Assembly (NCBI GenBank): GCA_030262725.1
Contig: JAJSZS010000005.1
Span: 59,142 to 123,141 of the forward strand
Direction of reading: 5' to 3'
DNA length: 64,000 nt
From: Candidatus Desulfofervidus auxilii
Lineage (GTDB): Bacteria; Desulfobacterota; Desulfofervidia; Desulfofervidales; Desulfofervidaceae
In this document: positions 50,673-61,295 of the stretch, piece by piece
Layout: each line of letters opens with the position of its first letter
Numbering within the stretch: position 1 is the stretch's first letter
Program-made: the position numbers and the translations under genes
Notes under the pieces: model-generated
What the model was told of the DNA's origin: nothing
Seen by the model: only the letters and a program-made list of their open reading frames with translations
Databases searched by the model: none

Positions 50673-53293
50673 AAATCTTTTATTGGGCCTATAAGACTTA
50701 ATACATAGCCTTTTTTAGCAAGATATTTTTTTATCACCTTTATAATATCTTCTTTTGTTACTCTTTTTATGTTTTCTATGTAAAGCTCATCATAATTATA
50801 TCCTAGACCATAACGCTCATTTAAAGCCATAGAAATAGCTTGTTGACTATTAGTTTGTAAGCCAATTAAAAATTGACCAAGTACGTATTCTTTAGCATTT
50901 TCTACTTCTTCTTTTTTAATTCCATCTTTTATTAATTTTTCAAGTTCATTTTTTACTCCATTTATAGCTTTCTTAAGAGTATCAGGGCTAGTAGCCATAT
51001 AAATACCCCAAATACCAGGTTCTATCCCTTCTCTATGAACAAAAGAAAGAGCATAAGCAAGCCCTTTTTTATCTCTTAAATTGATAAATAATCTACCACC
51101 TTGTCCAGAGAGTAAGGCATCTAAAACTGCCATAGCATATCTATCTTGACTATATAGTGTAGTAGCTAAGTTTCCTAATACAAAATGTACTTGTTCTTTA
51201 GGTAAATATTTTTTCACTATTACATCTTGTGAAGGTGGAAGAGGTGTAGGTGGTTTAAATAAATTGATTTCTTTCTTAGGCCAATTACCAAAAAGTTTTT
51301 CTACTGTAGCTAGTACTTTTTCAGTATGGACATCTCCTACTACTGCTAATACTAAATTGTTAGGAATGACATATTTTTGATAAAAATTAATTAAATCATC
51401 TCTATTGATTTTTGAGATAGTTTCCTCTGTGCCTAAGACATCCATTCCATAAGGATGATTTTGATAAAGAGCTTGATAGAAATAATAAAAAGCTAAGGAA
51501 GAAGGTCTATCTTCTTTCTGTTTGATAGCAGCAAGTAATAAAGGACGCAATTTTTCTATCTCTTCTGGATCAAAAGAGGGTTCGCATAAAATTTCTTTTA
51601 TAATTGACATAGCCTCTTTAAAATAGCGAGAAAGAAAGTGAGCATTAAGACCAAAAGTATTCCATCCAGAAAATGTATCAATTTCTCCTGCCATACTTTC
51701 AATTAAATTAGCCAATTCAACAGCAGAATGTATTTTTGTGCCCCTCATTAACATTTTAGCAACAAAATTACAAATACCATTTGTTTTCTTTGTTTCTGCC
51801 CTTAATCCTCCCATAAAAACAGCAGAGATTGCAAATGTAGGTAAACGATGATTTTCTTTTATAAGCAAAGTGAGCCCATTTTTAAGAACAAACTTATGTA
51901 CTTTTTTTTGAGAAATTTTTTCTTTTTCTATATACTTTGGCCAAAGCTTATATATTTCTTCTTTTTTAAGATTTAATTTTGCCTCTTCAGGTAAAACTAA
52001 TACAAGGGATAGATGTTCTGGTATAAGAAATTTTTTGGTTACTTCTTTTATTTCCTCAACAGTAACATTTTTAATATCAAAAAGATATTCTTCACATTTT
52101 CTTGCGTCCCCTTCTACTACTTCAAATACCCCAAGGGTTCTAGCCCATCCTTCCATAGTTTCTTGATCAAAAATAAAATCTGCTTCTACATTCAGTTTTG
52201 CTTTTGCTAATTCTTCATTTAAAACACCTTCATGTTTTATCTTTTCAATTTGATAAAAAATCTCTTTTAGAGCTTCTTTTACATTTTTTTCATCTAATAC
52301 AGCATAAATAATAAACAATCCAGGCCCCTTAGGAGTAAAAGAATGAGTAGAAATAGAATGCACAATAGGTTTTTTTAATTTTAAAGCTACTGTAAGACGA
52401 GAGCTTTCACCACCTCCCAAAATCTCTGAAAGTATATCTAAAGCATGGGCTTCTGGTGTACCACATTTTGGTATAGGAAAAGCTAGTCCTAAATAAGTTT
52501 CTTTAAAAGGTTTTTTTAAAATTTTTAAACGCATTTCACTTTGAGGTGGTTCTGTTTTTGGTTGAAAATGAACAGGTGAATGAATTTCAGGAAATGCTTT
52601 ATTTAAAACCTCTTTTACCTTTTCTTCTTCTACATTGCCAACAACTACTATAACTATATTTGAAGGTTTATACCAATAATGATAATAATTTAAAAGATTT
52701 TCTCTTTTAATTGCATTTACTGTTTCTATCCATCCGATTACTGGACGACGATAGGGATGAATTTTATAAGCAGTAGAAAAAAGAGTATTAGAAAGGATGA
52801 AAAAAGGAGAATCATGGTCTTTGCGAATTTCCTCTAATATTACTTTTCTTTCTTGTTCTAATTCATTTTCTTCAAAAGTGGCATTTTTTACCATGTCTAT
52901 TAATATATTTAAACCTATTTGCCATTTTTCAGATGGCATTACAACATGATAAACAGTGTAATCAAAACTTGTATATGCATTAATACTACCACCATGTCCT
53001 TCAATAATTTTAGCAATTTCGCCAGGTTGATAATGTTTTGTACCTTTAAAAACCATATGCTCAATAAAATGGCTAATTCCAGCCTCTCTTTCATCTTCAT
53101 AAGCACTACCTGTTTTTACCCATATTTGAATAGCTACTACTTTAGCTGAATCATTCTTTTGAAATATTAATTTGAGACCAGAAGGTAAATTAAAAACCTT
53201 CATTGTTTTTAATAAAGATAATTCTGCTTGTGCAATTTTGACCATTATTACCTCCATGAAGAGAATCAAGAAGATATATTTTATTAATTTCAT
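50669..53293 (-). CDS. Exported M16 (pitrilysin) zinc peptidase, double-domain
   Basis: The 874-residue protein has a signal peptide (LIKYIFLILFMEVIMVKIAQA). The first M16 unit carries the inverted zinc motif HFIEHMVFKGT with the downstream Glu in ERKVILEEI. A second M16 unit (about 455-870) lacks the metal motif (AGGLRAETKKTNGICNF). The fused active/inactive pair is a common M16 arrangement that forms one peptide-degrading chamber. It probably degrades peptides in the periplasm. It overlaps the cbiA start by 4 bases, but a shared pathway is not evident. Confidence 0.93.
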   Translation of the reverse strand: MKLIKYIFLILFMEVIMVKIAQAELSLLKTMKVFNLPSGLKLIFQKNDSAKVVAIQIWVKTGSAYEDEREAGISHFIEHMVFKGTKHYQPGEIAKIIEGHGGSINAYTSFDYTVYHVVMPSEKWQIGLNILIDMVKNATFEENELEQERKVILEEIRKDHDSPFFILSNTLFSTAYKIHPYRRPVIGWIETVNAIKRENLLNYYHYWYKPSNIVIVVVGNVEEEKVKEVLNKAFPEIHSPVHFQPKTEPPQSEMRLKILKKPFKETYLGLAFPIPKCGTPEAHALDILSEILGGGESSRLTVALKLKKPIVHSISTHSFTPKGPGLFIIYAVLDEKNVKEALKEIFYQIEKIKHEGVLNEELAKAKLNVEADFIFDQETMEGWARTLGVFEVVEGDARKCEEYLFDIKNVTVEEIKEVTKKFLIPEHLSLVLVLPEEAKLNLKKEEIYKLWPKYIEKEKISQKKVHKFVLKNGLTLLIKENHRLPTFAISAVFMGGLRAETKKTNGICNFVAKMLMRGTKIHSAVELANLIESMAGEIDTFSGWNTFGLNAHFLSRYFKEAMSIIKEILCEPSFDPEEIEKLRPLLLAAIKQKEDRPSSLAFYYFYQALYQNHPYGMDVLGTEETISKINRDDLINFYQKYVIPNNLVLAVVGDVHTEKVLATVEKLFGNWPKKEINLFKPPTPLPPSQDVIVKKYLPKEQVHFVLGNLATTLYSQDRYAMAVLDALLSGQGGRLFINLRDKKGLAYALSFVHREGIEPGIWGIYMATSPDTLKKAINGVKNELEKLIKDGIKKEEVENAKEYVLGQFLIGLQTNSQQAISMALNERYGLGYNYDELYIENIKRVTKEDIIKVIKKYLAKKGYVLSLIGPIKDF

Positions 53294-54687
53294 TGTGAGA
53301 GATTTTTAGATTTTTTAAAATGGTAATTAATTGCTTGTTTTATAAAATTTTTAGCCCATTCTTCTGTTCCCAAAGCATGTAAATGGGTATAAGCAGCGAG
53401 CACATTTTTATAGCAAAATCCATCATGTTTTCCATCAATACCATAGCCTTTTTTAACAGAAAAAGCAAAGTAACCTTTCTTTTGTGTCCATTTAAGGACG
53501 TAAGAATAGTGGAATTCATGTCCTTTCAATATATGACCTGTTTTGAAAAATGGATTTTTAGAAATTACTTCAATTATTGTATAACCATGTCCTTTAGGTT
53601 TCTTACTTACTCCTAATATTATAGGTAATATTCCTACCATAGGATAAGTTTTTTCTTGCCAAATAAGTTTTTCACTTAAATACATAAGGCCGCCACATTC
53701 AGCATAAATAGGAAGTCCTGCTTCAGCTGCTTCTTTAATAGCATGTCTTAAAGAAAGATTAGAAGAGAGCATTTCAGCATGAGTTTCTGGAAATCCACCA
53801 CCTATATAAAGGGCATCTAAATCATCTGGTAATGTATCTTTAAGGGCACTAAATTCAATTATCTCTGCTCCGGCTTTTTTTAATACCTCAAGATTTTCTG
53901 GATAATAAAAATGAAAAGCTGCATCCTTAATAACACCAATTTTTATATTAATCCCTTTTATTAAAGAAGGTATATTTTTTTCTATAAAAGATAATGATGG
54001 TGTTTGATTTGCAATTTGCCAGATTGTTTCTATATCAAGATATTTTTTTACTATTTCAGCTACAGACTGTATTGCTTCTTCAGCCTTTGGATGTTCTTGA
54101 GGAGGAATAAGTCCTAAATGTCTATCTGGGAAAGTAATATTTTCAAGTCGAGGAATAGCACCAAGTATAGGCAATTTACAATATTTTTTAATACTGGCTT
54201 TAATTATGTTCTCATGTCGTGCATGTGCTAATTTATTAAGAATCACTCCTTTAATTGATACTTTAGGATCAAAATATTGACAGCCTAATACTAAAGCGGC
54301 AATTGTGCGAGTTACCTTTGTACAATCAACAATAAGAATTACTGGGGCATTAAGAAGTTTCGCTAATTCAGCTGTGCTTACTGTGCCTTCTACATCTAAT
54401 CCATCAAAAAGTCCTCTATTTCCTTCAATAACAGCTATATCTGCATACTTTGTATGTAAACAGAAAGAAAAGATTATTTGTTCTTTTGTCATAAAAAAAA
54501 GATCTAAATTATAGCAAGGATGATTAGCACCTAAACTGAGCCAGCCCATATCTATATAATCTGGCCCTTTTTTAAAAGGTACCACTTTATAATTTTTTTG
54601 TTGCCATGCCCGACATAAACCTACACTTATAGCTGTTTTTCCAGTATCGCCACTAAGGCCAGCAAGTACAATTCTAGGACAGCTCAT
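53290..54687 (-). CDS. cbiA: Cobyrinate a,c-diamide synthase (CbiA/CobB)
   Basis: The 465-residue protein has the N-terminal ATP-binding domain (VLAGLSGDTGKTAIS) and ALVLGCQYFDP, and the C-terminal class I amidotransferase domain with nucleophile Cys in YAECGGLMYLSE and a His in EFHYSYVLKW. It amidates the a and c side chains of cobyrinate in B12 synthesis. No other cobalamin genes are nearby. The related sulfate-reducer enzyme CfbB, which amidates sirohydrochlorin for coenzyme F430, cannot be excluded by sequence reading alone. Confidence 0.88.
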   Translation of the reverse strand: MSCPRIVLAGLSGDTGKTAISVGLCRAWQQKNYKVVPFKKGPDYIDMGWLSLGANHPCYNLDLFFMTKEQIIFSFCLHTKYADIAVIEGNRGLFDGLDVEGTVSTAELAKLLNAPVILIVDCTKVTRTIAALVLGCQYFDPKVSIKGVILNKLAHARHENIIKASIKKYCKLPILGAIPRLENITFPDRHLGLIPPQEHPKAEEAIQSVAEIVKKYLDIETIWQIANQTPSLSFIEKNIPSLIKGINIKIGVIKDAAFHFYYPENLEVLKKAGAEIIEFSALKDTLPDDLDALYIGGGFPETHAEMLSSNLSLRHAIKEAAEAGLPIYAECGGLMYLSEKLIWQEKTYPMVGILPIILGVSKKPKGHGYTIIEVISKNPFFKTGHILKGHEFHYSYVLKWTQKKGYFAFSVKKGYGIDGKHDGFCYKNVLAAYTHLHALGTEEWAKNFIKQAINYHFKKSKNLSQ

Positions 54688-54920
54688 TTTTCAGGGCCAG
54701 GGACACTTAAAGTGCCACAGGTACCACTACTACATTGACGAAATTGGGTTGTGGGTCCTCCACTTTTCTCTTTTACCATACCTATTTTACTTAAAACTCT
54801 CTCAATTTTTGAAGAACCACATTCAGGACATTTCATTTCTACCATATCATCTTCTGTTTTAATTTTTAAAAGTTCAAAAATTTCTCCACATCTTAAACAG
54901 CGAAATTCATATATAGGCAT
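54684..54920 (-). CDS. FmdB-family zinc-ribbon protein
   Basis: The 78-residue protein begins MPIYEFRCLRCGEIFELL, the FmdB family hallmark, with the second CPEC ribbon pair and a Cys-rich tail (QCSSGTCG). AAGGAGG before the ATG at 54920 sets the start. FmdB-type proteins are implicated in regulation of formamidase genes but mostly uncharacterised. It overlaps the cbiA start by 4 bases. Confidence 0.85.
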   Translation of the reverse strand: MPIYEFRCLRCGEIFELLKIKTEDDMVEMKCPECGSSKIERVLSKIGMVKEKSGGPTTQFRQCSSGTCGTLSVPGPEK

Positions 54921-54988
54921 AAAAACACCTCCTTTTTTCAAAATCTTACAGCGAAAATGGGCTTTGTCAATACTCATCTCCCTTTACA

Positions 54989-55017
54989 TTGACAAGCAAG
55001 AGGAAATAAATTATATT
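54989..55017 (+). promoter_or_regulatory. tRNA-Gly promoter
   Basis: TTGACA (54989-54994) and TATATT (55012-55017) with a perfect 17-base spacer, ending 8 bases before the tRNA. It is the strongest sigma-70-type promoter in the window. Confidence 0.75.
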
Positions 55018-55025
55018 TTAAACAT

Positions 55026-55100
55026 GCGGGCATAACTCAGTGGTAGAGTGCGAGCTTCCCAAGCTCGTGGTCGCGGGTTCGAATCCCGTTGCCCGCTCCA
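55026..55100 (+). tRNA. tRNA-Gly (anticodon CCC), CCA encoded
   Basis: Acceptor GCGGGCA/TGCCCGC, D arm ACTCAGTGGTAGAGT, anticodon arm CGAGC-TTCCCAA-GCTCG with anticodon CCC, T arm CGGGTTCGAATCCCG, and an encoded CCA. All stems pair. Confidence 0.95.
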
Positions 55101-55110
55101 TAGAGAAAGG

Positions 55111-55136
55111 AAAGTGGGCATTTGCCCACTTTTTTA
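55111..55136 (+). terminator. Rho-independent terminator after tRNA-Gly
   Basis: AAAGTGGGC (55111-55119) pairs with GCCCACTTT (55124-55132) around ATTT, followed by TTTTATT. It separates the tRNA from the rimP operon, though readthrough into rimP is possible because no other promoter is visible. Confidence 0.85.
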
Positions 55137-55148
55137 TTAGGAGAGAAT

Positions 55149-55616
55149 ATGAGTTTATATACTGAAAAAGTAATTAGTATTGTAGAAAAGCTTGTTACAC
55201 CCATTGTTGAAAGTGAAGGGCTTGAATTGGTGGATATAGAATTTCAGAGAGAAGGTAGAGGTTGGGTATTGAGGGTTTATATTGATAAAGCTGGAGGAGT
55301 TACATTAAATGATTGTACAATAGTAAGTCAACAATTAAGTGCTCTTTTAGATATTGAGGATCCTATTGATACAGCTTATACTTTAGAGGTATCGTCGCCT
55401 GGACTTACTCGTCCTCTTAAAAAGGAAGAAGATTATAAAAAATATGAAGGACATCTTGTACAGATAAAGACATATCAGCCAATAAATGGTCAAAAAATAT
55501 TTCGAGGTACATTATTAGGGATAGAAGAAGGCATAGTAAAGGTTGAGATTAAAGGGAAAATATATGAGATTCCCCTTGATTCTATTGCAAAAGCAAATCT
55601 TGATTTTGAAATTTAA
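55149..55616 (+). CDS. rimP: Ribosome maturation factor RimP
   Basis: The 155-residue protein has the RimP pattern: VIVESEGLELVDIEF-type N terminus (PIVESEGLELVDIEFQREG), LRVYIDKAGGVTLNDC, and the YTLEVSSPGLTRPL motif, then an SH3-like C terminus. It assists 30S subunit maturation. The ATG at 55149 follows AGGAG. It heads the rimP-nusA-infB operon and ends 10 bases before nusA. Confidence 0.95.
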   Translation: MSLYTEKVISIVEKLVTPIVESEGLELVDIEFQREGRGWVLRVYIDKAGGVTLNDCTIVSQQLSALLDIEDPIDTAYTLEVSSPGLTRPLKKEEDYKKYEGHLVQIKTYQPINGQKIFRGTLLGIEEGIVKVEIKGKIYEIPLDSIAKANLDFEI

Positions 55617-55626
55617 GGAGAAATTT

Positions 55627-56892
55627 ATGGCAGCAGAACTAAAACGGATTATCGAACAAGTGACAAAGGATAAAGGTATTGAGAAGAGTTTTCTTATAAA
55701 AACAGTTGAGGAAGCTATTCGTTCAGCAGCTAGAAAAAAATATGGACATCAAGCAGATATTGAAGTGGCTTATAATGAAGAAACAGGAGAAGTAGATGTT
55801 TATCTCTTTAAAACAGTTGTAAAAGATTTAACTGATACAATGAAGGAAATTACTTTAGAAGAAGCAAGAAAATTTGATCCAGAAGTAGATATAGGTGATA
55901 GTATAGGAATAAAACTGAATACAAGTGAGTTTGGCCGAATTGCTGCTCAGGCGGCAAAACAAGTAATTTTGCAGCGGATGAAAGAGGCTGAAAGAGAGAT
56001 TATTTATGAAGAGTTTAAAGATAGGAAGGGAGAAATAGCTTATGGTATTGTTCAACGTCTAGATAAAGAAGGAATAATTGTCAACTTAGGTAAAACAGAA
56101 GCACTTTTACCTTGGGAAGAGATTATACCTGGTAAAGATAATTTTAAAAGAGGTGATAGATTAAGGGCATATATTTTAGATGTAAAGAAAGAAAGCCGTG
56201 TAGCTCAAGTTATTCTTTCTCGTACCCATCCTGCTTTTCTTATTGCCCTTTTTACTTTAGAAGTACCAGAAATTGCAGAAGGGATAGTTAAAATTATCAG
56301 TGCTGCTCGTGAACCAGGAAGCCGTGCAAAAATTGCTGTTGTATCTCAGGACATGGATGTAGATCCGGTAGGGGCTTGTGTTGGGCTTCGAGGTTCAAGA
56401 GTGCAAAATGTAGTGAGGGAGTTAAAAGGAGAAAAAATAGATATTGTACTTTGGGATCCTGATCCAGTAAAATTTATTTGTAATGCATTAGCTCCGGCAA
56501 AGGTATTAAAAGTTATAATGGATAAAGAAGAACAAAGTATGGAAATTATTGTACCAGATGATCAACTTTCATTGGCTATTGGTCGGGGAGGACAGAATGT
56601 AAGATTAGCTTCAAAATTAACAGGTTGGAAACTAGATGTACGTAGCAAAAGTCATTATGAAGAAATTGAGAGATTGCGTTATGAAACACTTTTAAAAGTA
56701 GAAGGAGTAACAAAGGAAATTGCTGATCTTTTAACACAGAATGAAATTCGTTCAGCAGAAGAGTTAGCTCAATGTAGTGTTGATGAATTAAAAGAAATCG
56801 GTTTTGATGAAAAAAAGGCAAAATCTTTAATTATGGCTGCTCAAAGATTTATGAGTGAAGAGACAGGAGAAAAACAGGGTGGTGAGGAATAA
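55627..56892 (+). CDS. nusA: Transcription termination/antitermination factor NusA
   Basis: The 421-residue protein has the N-terminal polymerase-binding domain, an S1 domain (GIVQRLDKEGIIVNLGKTEALLP), two KH domains (PVGACVGLRGSRVQNVVREL and LAIGRGGQNVRLASKL), and a C-terminal helix-hairpin-helix region. It regulates pausing and termination. An AAGGAG ribosome site supports the ATG at 55627. It overlaps ylxR slightly. Confidence 0.97.
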   Translation: MAAELKRIIEQVTKDKGIEKSFLIKTVEEAIRSAARKKYGHQADIEVAYNEETGEVDVYLFKTVVKDLTDTMKEITLEEARKFDPEVDIGDSIGIKLNTSEFGRIAAQAAKQVILQRMKEAEREIIYEEFKDRKGEIAYGIVQRLDKEGIIVNLGKTEALLPWEEIIPGKDNFKRGDRLRAYILDVKKESRVAQVILSRTHPAFLIALFTLEVPEIAEGIVKIISAAREPGSRAKIAVVSQDMDVDPVGACVGLRGSRVQNVVRELKGEKIDIVLWDPDPVKFICNALAPAKVLKVIMDKEEQSMEIIVPDDQLSLAIGRGGQNVRLASKLTGWKLDVRSKSHYEEIERLRYETLLKVEGVTKEIADLLTQNEIRSAEELAQCSVDELKEIGFDEKKAKSLIMAAQRFMSEETGEKQGGEE

Positions 56893-57178
56893 GCCTTATC
56901 CTATAAGGACTTGTGTAGTTTGTGGTCAAAAGGATTATAAAAGTAATTTAATTCGTATAACTTGTTATAAAGGTAAAATTAAATTGGATGAAAAACAGCG
57001 ACTTCCTGGACGGGGAGCTTATGTTTGTAGTAAATCATGTTTAAAAAAATTAAATTCATTACGTATTTGGAAAAAATTAGCTCGTTCTCTTCGCCATCCC
57101 TTAGAGGAAACTGCCTACAAAGAGTTTAAACAAGAAATAGAAGGTTTTTTAGAAAGAGGGAAATATGTCCAAAGTTAA
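56882..57178 (+). CDS. ylxR: YlxR (DUF448) nucleic-acid-binding protein
   Basis: About 98 residues with the YlxR motif [19 protein letters not shown] and [12 protein letters not shown], in its usual place between nusA and infB. YlxR-like proteins bind RNA; one has been proposed to activate RNase P. The start is probably the GTG at 56882; upstream in-frame ATG at 56855 is possible and would overlap nusA more deeply. Confidence 0.9.
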   Translation: MRNKPYPIRTCVVCGQKDYKSNLIRITCYKGKIKLDEKQRLPGRGAYVCSKSCLKKLNSLRIWKKLARSLRHPLEETAYKEFKQEIEGFLERGKYVQS

Positions 57179-59510
57179 AGTATTTCAATTAGCTAAAGAA
57201 TTAAATATTACTAGTAAAGAATTGCTTTATAGATTGGAAGAATTGGGCATTATGGTAAAGGGTCACATGAGCACCCTTACTGATGATGAAGTAGCTCGTA
57301 TTAAAGATGCCTTTGCCAGTTTTCCAAAGGAAGAGAGGCAAAAAAAGGTTATTGTGAGGAAAAAAGCTCAAGTAACACCTAAAGAGGTAGAAGTTGCAAA
57401 ACCAGAAGTAATTGAAGAAACAACTCCTAAAGAGAAACCAGAAGAGGCTGTTGAAGAACAGCCTCAAACAATATCTGAGGTTGAAAAGGAAGAGGTTGAA
57501 AAGCCAAAGAAAAAGAAGAAAGCAAAGGAAGAAGAATTTTTAGAAGAAGAAAAAATAAGAAAAAAAAGGAAACCAACTGAACGTAAACGGCATCGGCATG
57601 TAGTAATAGAGATGTTTGATGAAGAAGAGTTAGGGCTGGCGCCGATGCCTGAAGTGCCTCCTTCAAGACCAGCCAAGAAAAAAGAAGAGAAAAAGGAAAA
57701 ACCATCTAGACCAATTACTGTACCTCCTAAGCCAGCTAAAAGAAGGGTAGAGATGGGAGAAACTATTACTGTTGCTGAGCTAGCTAAAGCAATGGGAGTA
57801 AAAGCAAATGAAGTAATTAAAAAACTTATGGGATTAGGGGTAATGGCTACTATTAATCAACCACTTGATTATGAAACTGCTGTATTAGTAGCCAGTGAAT
57901 TTGATTATGAAGTTAAAAAAGTAGGTTTTGTGGAAGAAGAAGTTTTAAAGCCCATTCCTGATAAACCTGAAGATTTAAAACCAAGACCACCAGTAGTGAC
58001 AGTTATGGGTCATGTAGACCATGGTAAAACTTCACTTTTAGATGCCATTCGTCATACCAATGTGGCTGCTAGAGAAGTAGGAGGTATTACTCAACATATA
58101 GGGGCATATTATGTTACTTTAGATAAAGGTAGTATTGTCTTTTTGGATACACCAGGTCATGAAGCCTTTACTGCCATGCGGGCAAGGGGTGCTCAAATTA
58201 CAGATATAGTTATTTTGGTAGTAGCTGCAGATGATGGAGTAATGGAACAGACACGTGAGGCAATTAATCATGCTAAAGAGGCAGGTGTTCCTATTGTTGT
58301 GGCTATTAATAAAATTGATAAGCCTAATGCAAATCCTGAACGTGTGAAAAGGCAGTTAGCAGAACTAGGGCTCGTTCCAGAGGAATGGGGTGGAGATACT
58401 CTTTTTGCAGAAATTTCAGCAAAAAAGAAAATAGGTATTGAAGATTTATTAGAATTAGTATTACTTCAAGCTGAGATGTTAGAACTTAAGGCTAATCCAA
58501 ATAAACCTGCTAGAGGAGTAGTAATAGAGGCAAGATTAGATAGAGGTAGAGGGCCTGTAGCAACAGTTCTTATTAAAGAAGGTACCCTTAAAGTAGGTGA
58601 TCATTTTGTTTGTGGACTTCATTATGGTAAAGTAAGAGCTATGCTTAATGATCAGGGGAAGCCTGTTGATAAAGCAGGCCCATCCATACCTGTTGAGATT
58701 CAAGGTATTTCTGGTGTGCCTGAAGCAGGAGATCAGTTAATAGTAGTAGAGAGTGAAGATATTGCAAAGGAAGTAAGCCGTCATCGTCAGAGTAAGCAAA
58801 GAGAAGCAGCTCTTGTTAAAGCAGGAGTAAGTTTTGAAAACATTTATCAAAAATTTAAAGAAGGGGAGATAAAAGAACTTAAACTTATTGTTAAAGCAGA
58901 TGTTCAAGGTTCAGTAGAAGCTATAAAAGAAGCACTTACTCGCCTTTCTACTGATGAAATAAAAGTAAATATTATACATGCTTCTACTGGTTCTATAACT
59001 GAATCTGATATATTACTAGCTTCTGCTTCTAAAGCTGTAGTGATAGGTTTTAATGTGAGACCTTCGGGTAAAATAAGAGAATTGGCTGAGCGAGAAAAAG
59101 TAGATATTCGTTATTATGAAGTAATCTATCATTTATTAGATGAAGTTCAAGATGCAATGAGAGGAATGCTTACACCTGAGTATCAAGAGAAGGTAATGGG
59201 TGAAGCAGAAATTAGGCAGCTTTTTAAAGTGCCTAAAGTAGGTAAAGTAGCTGGATGTTTTGTCAAAAATGGAAAGATAGAACGTTCACATCGTATAAGG
59301 ATTTTAAGAGATGGAACAGCTATATATAAAGGCAAACTTGCTTCATTAAAGAGGTTTAAAGAAGATGTAAAAGAGGTAATGGCTGGTTATGAATGTGGTA
59401 TGAGTTTTGAGAACTTTCAGGATTTTAAAGTAGGAGACATTGTTCAAGCATATATATTGGAAGAAGTAAAACGAGAATTGGTTCCATCAGCTAAAAAAGA
59501 AGCAGAATAA
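57165..59510 (+). CDS. infB: Translation initiation factor IF-2
   Basis: The 781-residue protein has an N-terminal IF2N motif ([19 protein letters not shown]), a long charged linker rich in Lys/Glu/Pro, a second IF2N-like part ([18 protein letters not shown]), and the G domain with [22 protein letters not shown] and NKIDK, then domains II to IV. It places initiator tRNA on the 30S subunit. It starts inside the ylxR end (14-base overlap). Confidence 0.97.
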   Translation: MSKVKVFQLAKELNITSKELLYRLEELGIMVKGHMSTLTDDEVARIKDAFASFPKEERQKKVIVRKKAQVTPKEVEVAKPEVIEETTPKEKPEEAVEEQPQTISEVEKEEVEKPKKKKKAKEEEFLEEEKIRKKRKPTERKRHRHVVIEMFDEEELGLAPMPEVPPSRPAKKKEEKKEKPSRPITVPPKPAKRRVEMGETITVAELAKAMGVKANEVIKKLMGLGVMATINQPLDYETAVLVASEFDYEVKKVGFVEEEVLKPIPDKPEDLKPRPPVVTVMGHVDHGKTSLLDAIRHTNVAAREVGGITQHIGAYYVTLDKGSIVFLDTPGHEAFTAMRARGAQITDIVILVVAADDGVMEQTREAINHAKEAGVPIVVAINKIDKPNANPERVKRQLAELGLVPEEWGGDTLFAEISAKKKIGIEDLLELVLLQAEMLELKANPNKPARGVVIEARLDRGRGPVATVLIKEGTLKVGDHFVCGLHYGKVRAMLNDQGKPVDKAGPSIPVEIQGISGVPEAGDQLIVVESEDIAKEVSRHRQSKQREAALVKAGVSFENIYQKFKEGEIKELKLIVKADVQGSVEAIKEALTRLSTDEIKVNIIHASTGSITESDILLASASKAVVIGFNVRPSGKIRELAEREKVDIRYYEVIYHLLDEVQDAMRGMLTPEYQEKVMGEAEIRQLFKVPKVGKVAGCFVKNGKIERSHRIRILRDGTAIYKGKLASLKRFKEDVKEVMAGYECGMSFENFQDFKVGDIVQAYILEEVKRELVPSAKKEAE

Positions 59511-59511
59511 A

Positions 59512-59841
59512 ATGGTTGTAGGTGTTGGGCAAGTTTTATTACGTCTTCCAGGAAATCATTCACTTAAAGGAAAAAGACGTATCTTACGTCAAATAGTAGA
59601 AAGGATAAAGCAACGATTTAATATTTCTATAGCTGAAGTGGATGCTCAGGATCAATGGCAATTAATTTATCTAGGTATATCCCAAGTAGGTTTAAATGGT
59701 GATAGAATAAGAACAGAGTTAGATAAGGTGCTTAATTTTATTGAAAAGATGAATTTGGTAGAAATTATTGATGTAGAGTTAGAAATTATCCATTTTTCAA
59801 CAAAAGATATCTTACATGAAAAGTTATCCCCGTGCCTTTAG
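59512..59841 (+). CDS. ylxP: YlxP (DUF503) protein
   Basis: The 109-residue DUF503 protein has LRLPGNHSLKGKRRILRQIVERIKQRFN, where the H-S-L-K-x-K-R pattern is the family mark. It often lies between infB and rbfA and is thought to assist ribosome assembly or bind RNA. It follows infB after one base and overlaps rbfA by 26 bases. Confidence 0.9.
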   Translation: MVVGVGQVLLRLPGNHSLKGKRRILRQIVERIKQRFNISIAEVDAQDQWQLIYLGISQVGLNGDRIRTELDKVLNFIEKMNLVEIIDVELEIIHFSTKDILHEKLSPCL

Positions 59842-60109
59842 GATTGCGGAAGTCTTTCAGAGAGAATTAGCAGATATTTTATTAAAAAAAATTGCTGATC
59901 CACGTCTTCAAGGTGTGACTATTACAAGAGTTGTAGTTTCTGAGGATTTAAAATTGGCAACAATCTTTTTTGATGTTTGGGACAATAAACAAAAAGTAGA
60001 AAGAGCTTTAAAAGGCTTTGATAGTGCACATCATTTTATAAAAAGAGAATTGGCAAAAAGAGTAAGGCTTAAATTTATGCCTGAACTTCGGTTTGAAGTG
60101 GAAATTTAA
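59816..60109 (+). CDS. rbfA: Ribosome-binding factor A
   Basis: The 97-residue protein has the KH-like RbfA fold: FRIAEVFQRELADILLKKIADPRL, then GVTITRVVVSEDLKLATIFFDVW and the conserved RVRLKFMPELRFEVE. It binds 16S rRNA for 30S maturation. It overlaps ylxP and abuts truB with no gap. Confidence 0.95.
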   Translation: MKSYPRAFRIAEVFQRELADILLKKIADPRLQGVTITRVVVSEDLKLATIFFDVWDNKQKVERALKGFDSAHHFIKRELAKRVRLKFMPELRFEVEI

Positions 60110-61024
60110 ATGGAAATATCAGGTGTATTAATTATCAATAAACCAAAAGGCATTACTTCATTTGGTGTTGTTAAAAAGATAAAACAATGGCTTAAAGTAA
60201 AGAAAGCAGGTCATGGTGGTACTCTTGACCCTTTAGCTACAGGAGTATTACCTATTTTTATTAATAAGGCTACCAGAATTGCTGAATATTTTTTATCAAT
60301 GGAAAAGGTTTATTTGGCTACTATGCGTTTAGGAATTGAGACAGATACTCAAGATATTGAAGGAGAAGTGATAAATGTGTGTGAAAGTATAAACATTAAT
60401 TTAAATGATTTAGAAAAAGTAATGAAAGAGTTTAGAGGAAAAATTAAACAAATACCTCCAGCTTATGCAGCAATAAAAGTGAAAGGAATACCACTTTATA
60501 AGTATGCTAGAAAAGGGATAAAAATAGAATGTTCACCAAGAGAGGTGGAAATTTATGATATAAAAATTATTTCTTTCCATCCACCAGAGGTTGAGTTTGA
60601 AGTAACTTGTTCTAAAGGGACTTATATTAGGACACTTTGTGCAGATATAGGGAAAAAACTTGGATGTGGTGCATGTTTATTACGTTTGCACCGGTTAAAA
60701 ACAGGGCCTTTTAGCATTGAGAAAGCGATTTCTCTTGAAATTTTAAGGGAGGCAATTAAAGCAAAAAAATGGCAAAAATATTTAATAAATATGAATGAAG
60801 CTTTGGCTCATTTACCTTCTATTATTGTAGATGGGATTCAAGAAAAAAAGATTAAATTGGGTCAATCTATCTTTTGGCCTGAAAAATTGACAAATTCAAT
60901 ATTTCGTGGCTTAAACAAAGAGAAAAAATTGATTGCTTTATTAAGACCTTATCCTTTAGAAAAAGGAATGCGATTACATCCAATAAAAGTATTTGAAGGA
61001 GGGGAAAATGGCATTAATGCCTGA
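60110..61024 (+). CDS. truB: tRNA pseudouridine(55) synthase TruB
   Basis: The 304-residue protein has [17 protein letters not shown], the catalytic Asp in [14 protein letters not shown] near residue 40, and [20 protein letters not shown]. It makes pseudouridine 55 in the T loop of tRNAs. Its end overlaps rpsO by 17 bases. Confidence 0.96.
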   Translation: MEISGVLIINKPKGITSFGVVKKIKQWLKVKKAGHGGTLDPLATGVLPIFINKATRIAEYFLSMEKVYLATMRLGIETDTQDIEGEVINVCESININLNDLEKVMKEFRGKIKQIPPAYAAIKVKGIPLYKYARKGIKIECSPREVEIYDIKIISFHPPEVEFEVTCSKGTYIRTLCADIGKKLGCGACLLRLHRLKTGPFSIEKAISLEILREAIKAKKWQKYLINMNEALAHLPSIIVDGIQEKKIKLGQSIFWPEKLTNSIFRGLNKEKKLIALLRPYPLEKGMRLHPIKVFEGGENGINA

Positions 61025-61277
61025 ACAAAAACAAGAAATTATTAAAGAATTCCAACTTCATCCAAAAGATACTGGTTCTCCAGAAGTTCAAATTGCACTT
61101 TTAACTAAACGCATTGAATATTTGACAGAGCATTTTAAAATACATAAAAAAGATTTCCATTCACGGCGAGGTTTATTAAAACTTGTAGGTAAAAGGAAAC
61201 GTTTGCTTAATTATTTAAAAGAAAAAGATATTGAAAGGTATCGTCGGCTTATTCAAAGGCTTGGTTTGAGAAAATAA
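61008..61277 (+). CDS. rpsO: Ribosomal protein S15
   Basis: The 89-residue protein has the S15 pattern: [25 protein letters not shown] and [26 protein letters not shown] before the ATG at 61008 sets the start. The truB-rpsO-pnp order is typical. Confidence 0.97.
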   Translation: MALMPEQKQEIIKEFQLHPKDTGSPEVQIALLTKRIEYLTEHFKIHKKDFHSRRGLLKLVGKRKRLLNYLKEKDIERYRRLIQRLGLRK

Positions 61278-61295
61278 AAATAAAGAGGAAAAAAG

